64,000 nt of DNA from Pseudofrankia saprophytica (GCF_000235425.2 NZ_KI912266.1:3477671-3541670); one strand, 5' to 3'. Counted from the first letter of the stretch, positions 54,584-63,476 are shown. Program-made: numbers and translations. The notes: a model not told the origin generated them from the sequence alone.

Positions 54584-55567
54584 ATGGCCGGATCACCGTC
54601 ACGGATGCTGAGACTGCTGTCGCTGTTGCAGACACGGCGCGACTGGCCAGGCCGTGTGCTCGCGGAGCGCCTGGAGATCAGCGACCGCACGCTGCGCCGC
54701 GATGTGGACCACCTGCGAGAACTGGGCTACCGGATCAATGCGATCAAGGGCCCGGACGGCGGGTATCGACTCGACGCGGGTTCCGAGCTGCCTCCGCTGC
54801 TGTTCGATGACGACCAGGCCGTCGCGCTCGCCATCGCCCTGCAAGTCGCGTCGGTCTCGGGCGCGGCAGGTGGCGAGGCAGCCCTGCGAGCGCTGACGAC
54901 CGTGCGGCAGGTGATGCCCCCACGGCTACGTCAGCGGATCGACGGCATGACGTTCACGACGCTCCCTGCCGCTGACACGGCCGCGGTCGCGGTGGAGCCA
55001 GAAATGCTCATCACGGTGAGCGCGGCTGTCAGGGCACAGGAGGTCCTGCGATTCGACTACGTCTCCATGGGTCGAGCCCCGGGTGACAGCCCTTCCAGGC
55101 GGCGCACGGAACCCCGTCACATCGTCTTCGGCGGCGGGCGCTGGTACCTCGTCGCCTGGGATCTTGACGCGAGCGACTGGCGAGTGTTCCGTCTCGACAG
55201 GGTGACCCCATGTGTCCCGACCGGCCCCCGGTTCACGCCTCGCACCGTGCCCGGAGGAGACGTCCATGACTTCCTCGCCGGGCGCCTCAAGGGCTCGGAT
55301 CGTGGGAACACCTGGCCGTGCACGGGAGAGGCCGTCCTGGAGCTTCCCCTGCGCGACGTGGCCCCCTTCGTCCACGACGGCATCGTGGAAGAGCTCGCGC
55401 CCAACCGGTGCCGGCTGGTCGTCGGCTCCTGGTCGTGGGTGGCGCTGGCCGCCTCGCTCGGCCGCTTCGACGCGGCCATCATCCAGGTGGCACCCCGTGA
55501 GCTCGGGGATGCCTTCGGGGTGCTTTCTCAACGTTTCGCCGAAGCCGCTGCCCACACCGCCGGCTGA
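54584..55567 (+). CDS. YafY-type WYL-domain transcriptional regulator
   Basis: A 327-residue protein. The N-terminal winged helix-turn-helix (RMLRLLSLLQTRRDWPGRVLAERLEISDRTLRRDVDHLRELGY) is followed by a WYL sensor with FGGGRWYLVAWDLDASDWRVFRLDRV and a WCX-type C-terminus. ATG 54584 gives a family-typical start; the frame is open further upstream without homology. Such paired YafY/VOC genes are common, with the regulator controlling the divergent VOC gene. Confidence 0.9.
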   Translation: MAGSPSRMLRLLSLLQTRRDWPGRVLAERLEISDRTLRRDVDHLRELGYRINAIKGPDGGYRLDAGSELPPLLFDDDQAVALAIALQVASVSGAAGGEAALRALTTVRQVMPPRLRQRIDGMTFTTLPAADTAAVAVEPEMLITVSAAVRAQEVLRFDYVSMGRAPGDSPSRRRTEPRHIVFGGGRWYLVAWDLDASDWRVFRLDRVTPCVPTGPRFTPRTVPGGDVHDFLAGRLKGSDRGNTWPCTGEAVLELPLRDVAPFVHDGIVEELAPNRCRLVVGSWSWVALAASLGRFDAAIIQVAPRELGDAFGVLSQRFAEAAAHTAG

Positions 55568-55723
55568 CGATCGAGACGATGAGTCGCCACACCACCCATG
55601 ATCGACGAATAGTGGGCACTTTGAATAACAGCACTCCACCAGTCAGGTGAGATCTATTGGCGCCACATGCGGCCTTGAGTTTCACGGTCTGGTCGGCCAT
55701 GTGTTCGTGCATAGGTGGTTGGG

Positions 55724-56170
55724 TCAGTCCAGCGGGGTGAGCAGGACGAGCGGGATTACGCGGTCGGTCTTCTGTGCGTACTCGTCGTATAGCGGGAAGA
55801 TGCGCGCCATCTGGGCCCAGAGGGGTTTGCGCTCTGCCGAGGAGGCGACACGGGCGCGCGCGGTGAACCGGCGGGTGCCGACCTGTACCCCGACGCTCGG
55901 GTCCGCCTGGAGGTTCTTGAACCACGCCGGATCCTCGTCGGCGCCGCCCTTGGACGCGACGACGACGAAGTCGTCCCCCGAGGTGCCGTAGATCAGGCAG
56001 GTACGACGTGGCTCGCCGGTCCTGCGTCCGGTCGTGGCGAGCACGAGTGTGTACACGCCGTTCGACTCGTGTCCCACGGTTCCGCCCGAGGCCAGATACG
56101 TACGGGTCTGCTCAGCGACCCAGTCCCACGCCGAGTCGGTGGCGCGGTCGAGGTCCTCGGCGACGGCCAT
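55724..56170 (-). CDS. F420-dependent deazaflavin nitroreductase-like protein
   Basis: A 148-residue split-barrel protein of the DDN family. LVLATTGRRTGEPRRTCLIYGTSGDDFVVVASKGGADEDPAWFKNLQADPSV is the characteristic core with the RTG and KGG F420-binding motifs. Family members reduce quinones or nitro compounds with F420H2 and are largely restricted to actinobacteria. Stands alone between the WYL gene and a VOC gene. Confidence 0.92.
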   Translation of the reverse strand: MAVAEDLDRATDSAWDWVAEQTRTYLASGGTVGHESNGVYTLVLATTGRRTGEPRRTCLIYGTSGDDFVVVASKGGADEDPAWFKNLQADPSVGVQVGTRRFTARARVASSAERKPLWAQMARIFPLYDEYAQKTDRVIPLVLLTPLD

Positions 56171-56242
56171 GGCGGCGGTCCTTTCCGGTATCGCTGGTAC
56201 TGGTTGGTGATCACCTACGTGACGTAGGAGAATCGTGTTGCC

Positions 56243-56680
56243 TCAGCCGAGCTCCTCGACCAGCCCGATGATGATGCCCTCGGGGCCGCGGACGTAGCAG
56301 TACCGGCAGTAATCCTCGTACTGCGCCACCCCACCCACGAGTTCGGCGCCGTGGGCGCGCAGGCGGGCGAGGACGTCGTCAACGGCGTCGACGACGAACG
56401 TCAGGCGAGGGATGCCCGGGGTGTTCAGCGGCGCCCTCGGCGCAGTGCTGGTGGCCACCGGCGAATGGAACGTCGACAGCTCGACCCGGCCGTGGCCGTC
56501 CGGGGTCCGCATGACGGCGAGGTCCGCTCGGACGCCGTCCAGCCCGACGAGCTGATCCACCCATGCACCCTCGACCGCTGTCTCGCCCTCCAGTTCCAGG
56601 CCCAGTTCGACGAAGAACGCAATGGCGGCCGCGAGATCCTCGACCACAACGCCGGCGTGATCCATGCGGTGGATCGTCAT
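56243..56680 (-). CDS. VOC-superfamily protein (glyoxalase/dioxygenase-like)
   Basis: A 145-residue protein with two beta-alpha-beta-beta-beta units: MDHAGVVVEDLAAAIAFFVELGLELEGE (metal-ligand His in MDHAG) and GVAQYEDYCRYCYVRGPEGIIIGLVEELG (final Glu). Metal ligands look intact, so it may be an active lyase, epimerase or resistance protein. The specific role is unknown. Confidence 0.9.
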   Translation of the reverse strand: MTIHRMDHAGVVVEDLAAAIAFFVELGLELEGETAVEGAWVDQLVGLDGVRADLAVMRTPDGHGRVELSTFHSPVATSTAPRAPLNTPGIPRLTFVVDAVDDVLARLRAHGAELVGGVAQYEDYCRYCYVRGPEGIIIGLVEELG

Positions 56681-56790
56681 GAGTTCCTCCCGTGTCGCGC
56701 GGCGCTCGCGGCCGCTCGTGTCCCTGGGACGGAGCCGGCGCTACGTTCTCGACGGACAGGAGTCCGAGCGATCCTGGTCATCGCGCCGGG

Positions 56791-56976
56791 CACCAGGACC
56801 CGTACCGCTGCCAGTTCTTCGCCCGGCCGGACGAGATCTTCCGGGCAGGCAGCTGGATCCAGTGCACCGTCCAGGTCTCCGACACCGGGCAGACCACCTT
56901 CGGCTGGCGCGCCCTTGCCGCCGACAACTGGATGATGTTGTTCGAGCAGTCGCCGCGTGTGACCGCTCACGCCGCG
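56791..56976 (+). pseudogene. Orphan coding fragment of unknown family
   Basis: This plus-strand frame has strong third-position G/C and a protein-like mixed composition (QFFARPDEIFRAGSWIQC, then TTFGWRALAADNWMMLFEQ), unlike the shadow frames around it. It has no ribosome-binding site or family start and runs into the 3' end of the RidA gene. It is likely the remains of a gene truncated at both ends. I do not recognise the family. Confidence 0.35.
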
Positions 56977-57374
56977 GCGACGACCGCGATCTCGAGCAGC
57001 CAGGATGGCTGGGCCAGAGCCGGGACGGTCACCAGCGTGCTGGCCACCCGGCGGCCGCCGAGGAATTCGTCGCGTGCCGCCATGGCCTGCGCCAGCCCGG
57101 GTGTCACCTCGGTCGCGACCAGGTAGGTGGTGACGCTGACGATGTCCCCGGCCGTCATGTCGGCCTCGGTCAGTATCGCGGCGATGTTGCTCCACACCTG
57201 GCTCGCCTGGGCCGACACCCCGTCCGGTACCGAACCGTCCGGGGCCACCGGCACGACTCCGGAGGTGTGCAGCCACCGGCTGGCGTTCTCGACCAGGACC
57301 GCGTGGGCATAGCGGGCCGCCGGGGGAGCCATGCGGTCGGGGCTGATCGTTCGGCGGGTGACGGCGTCGGACAT
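56967..57374 (-). CDS. RidA/YjgF-family protein
   Basis: A 135-residue protein from ATG 57374. Core pattern YAHAVLVENASRWLHTSGVVPVAPDGSV...QASQVWSNIAAILTEADMTAGDIVSVTTYLV is that of RidA-like proteins. The archetypal Arg that binds the imine carboxylate (in the C-terminal R-x-x-x-x-V region) appears in GGRRVASTLVTVPALA. RidA hydrolyses reactive enamines/imines; some divergent members act on other substrates. Confidence 0.88.
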   Translation of the reverse strand: MSDAVTRRTISPDRMAPPAARYAHAVLVENASRWLHTSGVVPVAPDGSVPDGVSAQASQVWSNIAAILTEADMTAGDIVSVTTYLVATEVTPGLAQAMAARDEFLGGRRVASTLVTVPALAQPSWLLEIAVVAAA

Positions 57375-57523
57375 GCGCAGACCGTACAGCCCGCTGCGAC
57401 GCCGCTCGTCGGCAAGCGGTTCGAGTCGGATCGGACATCCGGCGTGGTCGCTGTACACGTATGCGACAGTGCCCGCCGCCGCGCGCCCCAGCTCCAGTCG
57501 GGCCGTCGGTCAGGCGTCGCGGC

Positions 57524-59203
57524 TCACGGGGCCTTGGCGATGGTGGTGATGGTCCCGTCAGGCCCGATTCGCCGAATCCGGTTGTTCGCTATTTCGGCTA
57601 CGTAGAGTGCGCCGCTCGTGTCGACGACCACCGAGTGGGCTCCCCAGAAGGTCGCCGCGACCGCCGGCCCCCCGTCGCCCCCGAAGCCCGTCTGGCCGGT
57701 CCCCGCGACGGTGGTGATGGTTCCGTCGGGCCCGATCTTGCGGACGTTCTCCTTGACGGGGCTGACGACGTACAGCGTCCCGTCGGGCCCGATCTCGAGA
57801 ATGGGCTGGAACAGGCCCGCCTTCAGCGCCGGGCCGCCCTCACCCATCCGGCCGTCGGCGGTTTCGTCCGGCTGGCCGCCGGCGACGGTGGTGAACCCGC
57901 CGTCCGGGTCGAGGCGGTCGACCGCGGAGCTGATGAGATCGGTGAAGTAGAGGGCGCCGTCAGGGCCGACCTCGGCGGTGCTCAGGCCGCCGCCGGGCAC
58001 GTGGATGACCGTGGAGATGACGCCGTCGGGCGTCACCTTGCGGATGCGCTCGTTGCCGAAGTCCGCGAAGTAGATCGTGCCGTCGGCAAGCACCGCGAGG
58101 TCGTCGACAGAGCCGATCTGCGCCTCGGTGGCGGGGCCGCCGTCACCGGAAAATCCCTTGACACCGGTTCCGGCCACCGTGGTGATCGCGCCCACAGGGT
58201 TGATCTGATTGATGCGGTGCTCGCCGAGATCGGGGTAGTAAAGGTTACCGGCGTCGTCGAAATCGACCTGCCCGATGCTCGGCCTACCGCTGTAGCCCGG
58301 ATAACTGACGTCGATGTTAACGACGTCGCCGTCCCGGCCGATCCGGTAGATCATGGCGCCGCTGGAGCCATTGCAGGACACGTACAGCGTGCCGTCCTTG
58401 CTCACCGCCACGTGTTCCGGTTCGAAGTCCGCGATCGTGAGTGCCTCGCCGGCGTAGGCAGGCCCGGGGCCAGGAGGCGGGGTGCGGGTGGGTGTCGGGA
58501 GGGCAGACTGCCCGGCGGGGGCGGTTCCGACCGCGGTGGGCGTGCCGGCCGGCGATTCGTCCGAGTCGCTGACGATGAACGCGGTCGTCCCCGCGGCCAC
58601 GAGAACGACAACGGTCGAGAGGACGGCTGGGATCAGCCAGGTCCGGCGGCGGCCCCGCGGGGCACCGCCGCCGACGGGCCCGTACCCATGCGGAGGCGCG
58701 CCACCCCAAGGCGCGCCGCCGGCCGTGGGCCAGCCGGTGGCACCGGCTGGGCCCCCCGGGACTTCCCCGGGGGTGGCGCCGGTCGGAGTGACCCAGGGGG
58801 TGGCGCCGGTCGGGCCGCCCGGGACGGCCCAAGGCGTAGTGGCGGGCTGGGAGCCGTCGGGGGCGCCGCTGGGCGGGGACCAGAACGCGGCTTCTGCGGG
58901 GAGGGCGGGACCGCCGACGGATGCCGTGGAGACTCGACCGGAGGGGACGGCGCCGGAGAGGGCGCCCCCTCCGGCCGCGCCCGGCGGCGCGGTGATGGCG
59001 ACCGCCGAGGGCTCGGAGCCGGTCGGATGGCCGCCCCCGCCCGCATGTTCGGGCTCGGGGGCCGGCGGCACGGCGCCCAGGTGACCGGCTGGGAGACTCG
59101 TTCCCGAGCCGCGAGGCGTGGTGTCATCTGGCGCCGATCCAACGGTCACAGCCGGCTGCACTCTCCCTGCTAGAACCCGGCCAACTTGGCCCACATAGGG
59201 CAT
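57524..59203 (-). CDS. Single-pass membrane protein with extracellular NHL beta-propeller
   Basis: A 559-residue protein. Residues 1-185 are low-complexity, Pro/Gly/Ala-rich with repeats of PGGPxGATPW type. A membrane segment follows at about 190-211 (LIPAVLSTVVVLVAAGTTAFIV), then a Pro/Thr linker and about 300 residues of NHL repeats, each with a GxGxxGFSGDGGPA insert or DGTIYFAD-like strand (TVAGTGVKGFSGDGGPA, TVAGTGQTGFGGDGGPA). Probably a surface propeller for protein or ligand binding. The N-terminal basic patch before the segment suggests an inside-to-outside topology. Confidence 0.88.
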   Translation of the reverse strand: MPYVGQVGRVLAGRVQPAVTVGSAPDDTTPRGSGTSLPAGHLGAVPPAPEPEHAGGGGHPTGSEPSAVAITAPPGAAGGGALSGAVPSGRVSTASVGGPALPAEAAFWSPPSGAPDGSQPATTPWAVPGGPTGATPWVTPTGATPGEVPGGPAGATGWPTAGGAPWGGAPPHGYGPVGGGAPRGRRRTWLIPAVLSTVVVLVAAGTTAFIVSDSDESPAGTPTAVGTAPAGQSALPTPTRTPPPGPGPAYAGEALTIADFEPEHVAVSKDGTLYVSCNGSSGAMIYRIGRDGDVVNIDVSYPGYSGRPSIGQVDFDDAGNLYYPDLGEHRINQINPVGAITTVAGTGVKGFSGDGGPATEAQIGSVDDLAVLADGTIYFADFGNERIRKVTPDGVISTVIHVPGGGLSTAEVGPDGALYFTDLISSAVDRLDPDGGFTTVAGGQPDETADGRMGEGGPALKAGLFQPILEIGPDGTLYVVSPVKENVRKIGPDGTITTVAGTGQTGFGGDGGPAVAATFWGAHSVVVDTSGALYVAEIANNRIRRIGPDGTITTIAKAP

Positions 59204-59259
59204 GCCGAATTGAGTACGGCGATGCTAGCGTAAGGGTGCGGCAGGATCCATCCGTGCTG

Positions 59260-59530
59260 CCCTTATCGAGGACAGGCCTGCGGTAGGCCGTTGTCGTGCC
59301 GCGTAGTGCGCGGTAGACGGCGTCGCGAGCGGGCCTGCCAGGGAAGCCGCCAGGTACTGGTTCGTGAATACCGTGAACCGGCGCACGAGATCGATCCGGC
59401 CCGGATCGTGGCCGGCCGAAAAATCCGGCTCTGCTGCTGACGCGACCAGCCTTCCAACATTGCCGCGAACACCGCCGCCGCCGGATTGAAATGCGCGATC
59501 GTCATGTCCAGAGCAAGATGCGCAGCCCCG
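59260..59530 (-). pseudogene. Frameshifted remnant of a tyrosine recombinase (phage-type integrase)
   Basis: Two overlapping minus-strand frames together read as the SAM-like N-terminal domain of actinobacterial integrases: FNPAAAVFAAMLEGWSRQQQ and SRIFRPATI in one frame, then RIDLVRRFTVFTNQY in the next. The frame switch lies around 59395-59405. The rest of the core-binding domain degrades (PLATPSTAHYAARQ) and the catalytic domain is absent. Confidence 0.6.
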
Positions 59531-59598
59531 GGCAGCGCGAGGCCCACCTGCCACCGTAGCGATCATCCGTGCTGGACGGTCACTACATCGGCAAGTGC

Positions 59599-60006
59599 TC
59601 AGGCCGGCGCCCGCATGAGGACGGTGTCCCGGCGGCTGATACGCCAGGTGCCGCCCGATCGGACAAGCGTGTCGGCGTACCGGCCGGCCATGATCGGCGT
59701 CGGCCGGCCGTCCACGACCTGCAGGACGACGAAGTCGGACAGCGCGGTGGCGGTGTCGGGCCCGGCCGGTTCGGCGACGACGTTGACGGTGAGGTGCTTG
59801 CCCCGCCGTTGCGGCGCGTCCCGCAGCGGCGCGAAGAACTCGGTGAGCCCCGCCGCCCCCTTGGCCACCGCCTGGCCGTACGTGTAGACCGCGTCCGCGG
59901 TGAACAGCTCCAACAGCCCGGAGACGTCACCGTCGTCGCAGCGATGGCAGTACCGCGCGAGCACGGTCCGGATCGCGAACTCGTCGGCGACCTCGAGCTC
60001 GGCCAC
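59599..60006 (-). CDS. SnoaL-like (NTF2-fold) protein
   Basis: A 135-residue protein from GTG 60006, preceded by GGGGGGC. The pattern DEFAIRTVLARYCHRCDDGDVSGLLELFTADAVYTYGQAV is the SnoaL_4/ring-hydroxylating-like start, ending with WRISRRDTVLMR. Divergent from the LLM-type oxidoreductase with 72 bases between start codons, suggesting a shared promoter. Confidence 0.85.
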   Translation of the reverse strand: MAELEVADEFAIRTVLARYCHRCDDGDVSGLLELFTADAVYTYGQAVAKGAAGLTEFFAPLRDAPQRRGKHLTVNVVAEPAGPDTATALSDFVVLQVVDGRPTPIMAGRYADTLVRSGGTWRISRRDTVLMRAPA

Positions 60007-60078
60007 GGCTGCCCCCCTAGTATTGATGTCGATCTCGAATTCGACGCTAGCAGGCTCCGGCTGCAGGGGAGACACACG

Positions 60079-60918
60079 ATGCCCAGCCCGACCGGCGCCG
60101 GCGGGATCGGCCTGTGGGCCGGCTTTCTCGACCGGCTGCCCGCCGCCGAGGCGATCGCCACCGCCCGCCGCATCGAGGACGCCGGCGTCCGGACGATCTG
60201 GCTTCAGGAGTACAGCGGGGTCGACCCGTTCGTCCGGGCGGCGCTGTATCTGTCCGCGACCAGGGACCTTGTCGTCGCGCTCGGCGTCGCGGTGATCCAC
60301 GGCCGGGACCCGGAGGCGATGGTCGCGGTCGCGTCGACGCTGGAGGAGGCGTTCCCGGGGCGGTTCGTGCTCGGGCTCGGCGGCAGCCACAAGGCGCTGG
60401 TCGAGGCGCGCGGGCACACGTTCACCCCGCCGCTGGCGACGATGCGGACCTACCTGGCGGCGATGGACGCGGCCCGCGGCCACCGCCGCCTGCCGACCCG
60501 GGTGCTCGGCGCCCTCGGCCCGAAGATGATGGAGCTGGCGGGGACCGCGGCGGACGGCGCGCACACGTACTTCACGCCGGTGGCGCACACGGCGGCGGTG
60601 CGGGCGGCGCTCGGGCCGGACCGCTGGCTCGCGCCGACCCAGATGGTGGGCCTCGACCCGGGGCAGACCCGCGACTACCTGCAGCTGTGCCTCGGCATGC
60701 CGAACTACACCCAGACCCTGCTGCGGTTCGGCCTCGAGCAGGCGGACCTGGACACGACGAGCGACCGGCTGGTGGACGCGCTGGTCGTCCCCGCGGACGC
60801 CGTCACCGACCGGGTGGCCGAACAGCGGGCGGCCGGCGCCGACCAGGTGGTACTCCAGTTCGTGCCGCCGCCGCCGGCCGAGGTGGTGCTCGAACGCGTC
60901 GAGAAGGGGCTGACATGA
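60079..60918 (+). CDS. LLM-class F420-dependent oxidoreductase
   Basis: A 279-residue TIM-barrel protein from ATG 60079 with GGGGAGA upstream. GLWAGFLDRLPAAEAIATARRIEDAGVRTIWLQEYSGVDPF and GRFVLGLGGSHKALVEARGHTF match the luciferase-like F420 subgroup (probable TIGR03620 type). C-terminal QRAAGADQVVLQFVP closes the barrel. Likely an F420-dependent dehydrogenase or reductase in lipid or terpenoid metabolism; the substrate is unknown. Confidence 0.88.
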   Translation: MPSPTGAGGIGLWAGFLDRLPAAEAIATARRIEDAGVRTIWLQEYSGVDPFVRAALYLSATRDLVVALGVAVIHGRDPEAMVAVASTLEEAFPGRFVLGLGGSHKALVEARGHTFTPPLATMRTYLAAMDAARGHRRLPTRVLGALGPKMMELAGTAADGAHTYFTPVAHTAAVRAALGPDRWLAPTQMVGLDPGQTRDYLQLCLGMPNYTQTLLRFGLEQADLDTTSDRLVDALVVPADAVTDRVAEQRAAGADQVVLQFVPPPPAEVVLERVEKGLT

Positions 60919-60938
60919 CCGTCACGGGCGTCCTCGTG

Positions 60939-61060
60939 TCAGCCTGTGGGGTGCCAGGACTCGGCCACCTGCGTTGAGCTGGGCTTCTGTACGGCTCGTT
61001 CGTACTCGTTGATCAGCCCTCCGAGGGCGGGCCGACGCTTGATCCGTTCGGCCCGTCCGC
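60939..61060 (-). pseudogene. C-terminal remnant of an integrase-core transposase
   Basis: On the minus strand the segment RIKRRPALGGLINEYERA, followed by a stop 20 codons later, resembles the extreme C-terminus of actinobacterial DDE transposases of the IS3/IS481 kind. Nothing upstream in that frame continues the protein; it runs antisense into the acyl-CoA dehydrogenase gene. It is a small scar at most. Confidence 0.35.
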
Positions 61061-61089
61061 CTCGACCGATAGTGACCGGTGAGCACCCG

Positions 61090-62121
61090 ATGAACCTTGC
61101 ACCGACCGAGGAGCAGGAAGCGCTGGTCGCGTCGTTCGCCGACCTGCTGGCGACGCACGCGACCCCGGACCGTGTCCGTGCCGCCGAGCGGACGGGCGGC
61201 TTCGATCCCGAGCTGTGGAAGGCGCTGTTGGACGTCGGGGTGGTCGAGATGGCCGTCCCGGAGAGCCGAGGCGGTTGGGGCGCCGAGCTGCTCGACCTGG
61301 CGCTCGTCGCCGAGCGGATCGGCGCGGCCGCCGCCGCGGCGCCCGTCATCGAGGCGCAGGTCGCCGCTCGGCTGCTCGCCTCCCTCGACACGGCGGCGGC
61401 GCGGACCGCGTTGGCGGCGGCGCTGCGTGGTGAGCGGCTGGTGACCATCGCCGTCCGGCGGGCCGCGGCCGGCGTCGCGTCGCTCGTCCCAGGGGCCGCC
61501 GTCGCCGACGAGGCGGTCGTGCTCGATGGTGACCGTCTGTTGCTGGTGCCGCTGCGCGACGGGACGCGTACCGCGGTCGCGAACCTCGCCGCGGCCCCGC
61601 TCGCCGACGTCACGTTCGGCGCGGACGTCACCGAGCTGGCCGTCGGCGAGACGGCGGCCGTCGGGTTCGAGGTGGCTCTCGACGACTGGCTGGCGCTGAC
61701 GGCCGCCGCGCTCGTCGGCGTGGGGACGGCGGCGCACCGGCTCACCGTCGGGTACGTCAAGGAGCGCCGGGCCTGGGACCTGCCCATCGGGGCCTACCAG
61801 GCGGTGGCCCACCCGCTGGCGAACACCGCGACGGCGCTGGACGGTGCGCGGTTGCTGGTCGCCAGGGCGGCCGAGGAGCTCGGGCGAGGCCGCCCACGGG
61901 GCCGTGAACTGGCGGCGATGGCCTTCGCGTTCGCGGCGGAGACCGCGCGGCAGGCGACGTACGACGGTGTCCACTTCCACGGCGGCAACGGCTTCACGCT
62001 CGAGTTCGACGCCCAGCTCCACTACCGGCGGGCGCGCGGCTGGGCACGGGTGTGGGGCGAACCGCGCGACGCCTACCGGCGGGCTGGCCGTGCCCGGTAC
62101 GGCCGCGCCCAGGAGGTCTGA
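61090..62121 (+). CDS. Acyl-CoA dehydrogenase, smaller subunit type
   Basis: A 343-residue protein from ATG 61090. MNLAPTEEQEALVASFADLLATHATPDRVRAAE and the middle ALVGVGTAAHRLTVGYVKERRAW are typical of short FadE-type subunits; the C-terminus has the FHGGNGFTLEFDAQLHYRRA segment. The central beta domain is reduced and no clear catalytic Glu motif is seen. With the next gene seven bases downstream, a heteromeric enzyme as in mycobacterial steroid-catabolic FadE pairs is likely. Confidence 0.88.
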   Translation: MNLAPTEEQEALVASFADLLATHATPDRVRAAERTGGFDPELWKALLDVGVVEMAVPESRGGWGAELLDLALVAERIGAAAAAAPVIEAQVAARLLASLDTAAARTALAAALRGERLVTIAVRRAAAGVASLVPGAAVADEAVVLDGDRLLLVPLRDGTRTAVANLAAAPLADVTFGADVTELAVGETAAVGFEVALDDWLALTAAALVGVGTAAHRLTVGYVKERRAWDLPIGAYQAVAHPLANTATALDGARLLVARAAEELGRGRPRGRELAAMAFAFAAETARQATYDGVHFHGGNGFTLEFDAQLHYRRARGWARVWGEPRDAYRRAGRARYGRAQEV

Positions 62122-62128
62122 GCACATC

Positions 62129-63274
62129 ATGGATTTCGACGTCGACGCATCGGTGACGGCGCTGCGCGCCCAGGTACGCGCGTTCCTCGCCGAGGAGCTC
62201 CCGCCCGAGCTGGAGGAGCGGGTCTATCGCAGCGGCGTGTCGCACGACGCCACGTTCATGCGGCGGTTGGCCGAGCGCGGCTGGATCGCTCCCGGCTGGG
62301 AGCGCGCCGACGGCCGTCCTGGGCTCGGCCCGTATGAGGCGCATGCCCTCGTCGACGAGCTGACGAAGGCCGAGGCGCCGATCTACGCCATCGGTACCAC
62401 GGAGATGGTGGCGAACGTGATCCGCCGGGTCGGTTCCGAGGGGCTCAAGGCCGAGATCCTGCCGCGGTTTCTGCGCGGCGAGGTGACGATCGCCCTGGGT
62501 ATGACGGAGCCGGACGCCGGGTCGGACGTGGCCGCGGTGCGCACCAGGGCGCGTCGGGACGGCGATCGCTGGTTCGTGAACGGGCAGAAGATGTTCACGA
62601 CCAACGGGCACATCACCGACTACATCTTCCTGCTCACCCGGAGCCGTCCGGACGGTCCGAAGCATGCCGGTCTCACGATGTTCCTGGTCCGGCTCGATCA
62701 GCCGGGCATCGAGGTACAGGCTGTCTACACGCTGTCCGGCGAGCGGACGAACATCATCTATCTCAGCGACGTGGTGGTCGAGGACCGGTGGCGGATCGGT
62801 GAGGTCGACGGTGGTTGGCGGGCGCTGATGATCGCCCTTCAGGACGAACACTCGGTGCCGTTCAGCCCGCATCTGGCCCGCCTGCTCGAGGCGGTGGAGG
62901 AGTGGGCGCACGAGCGGGGCCGGATCGACGAGCCTGACGTGGGGGAGCGGCTCACCCGCTGGGCGACGGCGCTCGAGGTCGCTCAGCTCCTGGAGCTGCG
63001 GACCACGTGGATGGTCGCGAATGGCCAGGTGCCGGTGGCGGAGGGCCCGATGTCGAAGCTGTTCAGCACCGAGTCCATGGTGGGCGCGGCCGAGGACCTG
63101 ACCGAGCTGGTCGGCCCGGACGCCCTGCGCGGCCGGCTCGACCCGACCGCGGCGGTCGGCGGCCGGATCGAACACGCGTTGCGGTTCTCCCTCGGTACCA
63201 CGATCTACGCCGGGACCAGCGAGATCCAACGCAACATCATCGCCCAGCAGGGCTGCGGCCTGCCCCGCAGCTAG
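62129..63274 (+). CDS. Acyl-CoA dehydrogenase, FAD-binding subunit
   Basis: A 381-residue protein from ATG 62129, with AGGAGG overlapping the previous stop. FAD/substrate motifs LGMTEPDAGSDVAAVRTRA, GQKMFTTNGHITDYIFLLTR, and C-terminal IYAGTSEIQRNIIAQQGCGLPR are well conserved. It probably binds FAD jointly with the preceding subunit and oxidises an acyl-CoA side chain. Tight spacing supports coupled translation. Confidence 0.92.
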   Translation: MDFDVDASVTALRAQVRAFLAEELPPELEERVYRSGVSHDATFMRRLAERGWIAPGWERADGRPGLGPYEAHALVDELTKAEAPIYAIGTTEMVANVIRRVGSEGLKAEILPRFLRGEVTIALGMTEPDAGSDVAAVRTRARRDGDRWFVNGQKMFTTNGHITDYIFLLTRSRPDGPKHAGLTMFLVRLDQPGIEVQAVYTLSGERTNIIYLSDVVVEDRWRIGEVDGGWRALMIALQDEHSVPFSPHLARLLEAVEEWAHERGRIDEPDVGERLTRWATALEVAQLLELRTTWMVANGQVPVAEGPMSKLFSTESMVGAAEDLTELVGPDALRGRLDPTAAVGGRIEHALRFSLGTTIYAGTSEIQRNIIAQQGCGLPRS

Positions 63275-63347
63275 CGCGCATCGGCATCGCGAAGGGTGGG
63301 GCCAGGGCGCGCCGAGTCTTCACGGCCACCCTGTACAAGTCCGCCAG

Positions 63348-63461
63348 GTGATCGGATCCGGGCACGTTTTCGTTCAGAAGGTTCGCCGCGGGCACTACGA
63401 ACTGCCGCCCGATTTCACCGGCGAGGTGATCGTCGCGACGGTACGATTCCGCGCGGGGTGA
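63348..63461 (+). CDS. Possible 37-residue protein or gene fragment
   Basis: GTG 63348 to TGA 63461 reads GSGHVFVQKVRRGHYEL and then DFTGEVIVATVRF, a plausible folded strand-helix-strand composition and good third-position G/C. It has no strong ribosome-binding site. It ends 15 bases before the TPR gene start, so it could be a small partner of that protein or the tail of a lost gene. I do not recognise it. Confidence 0.3.
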   Translation: MIGSGHVFVQKVRRGHYELPPDFTGEVIVATVRFRAG

Positions 63462-63476
63462 GCGGCGGGGGTGGGC

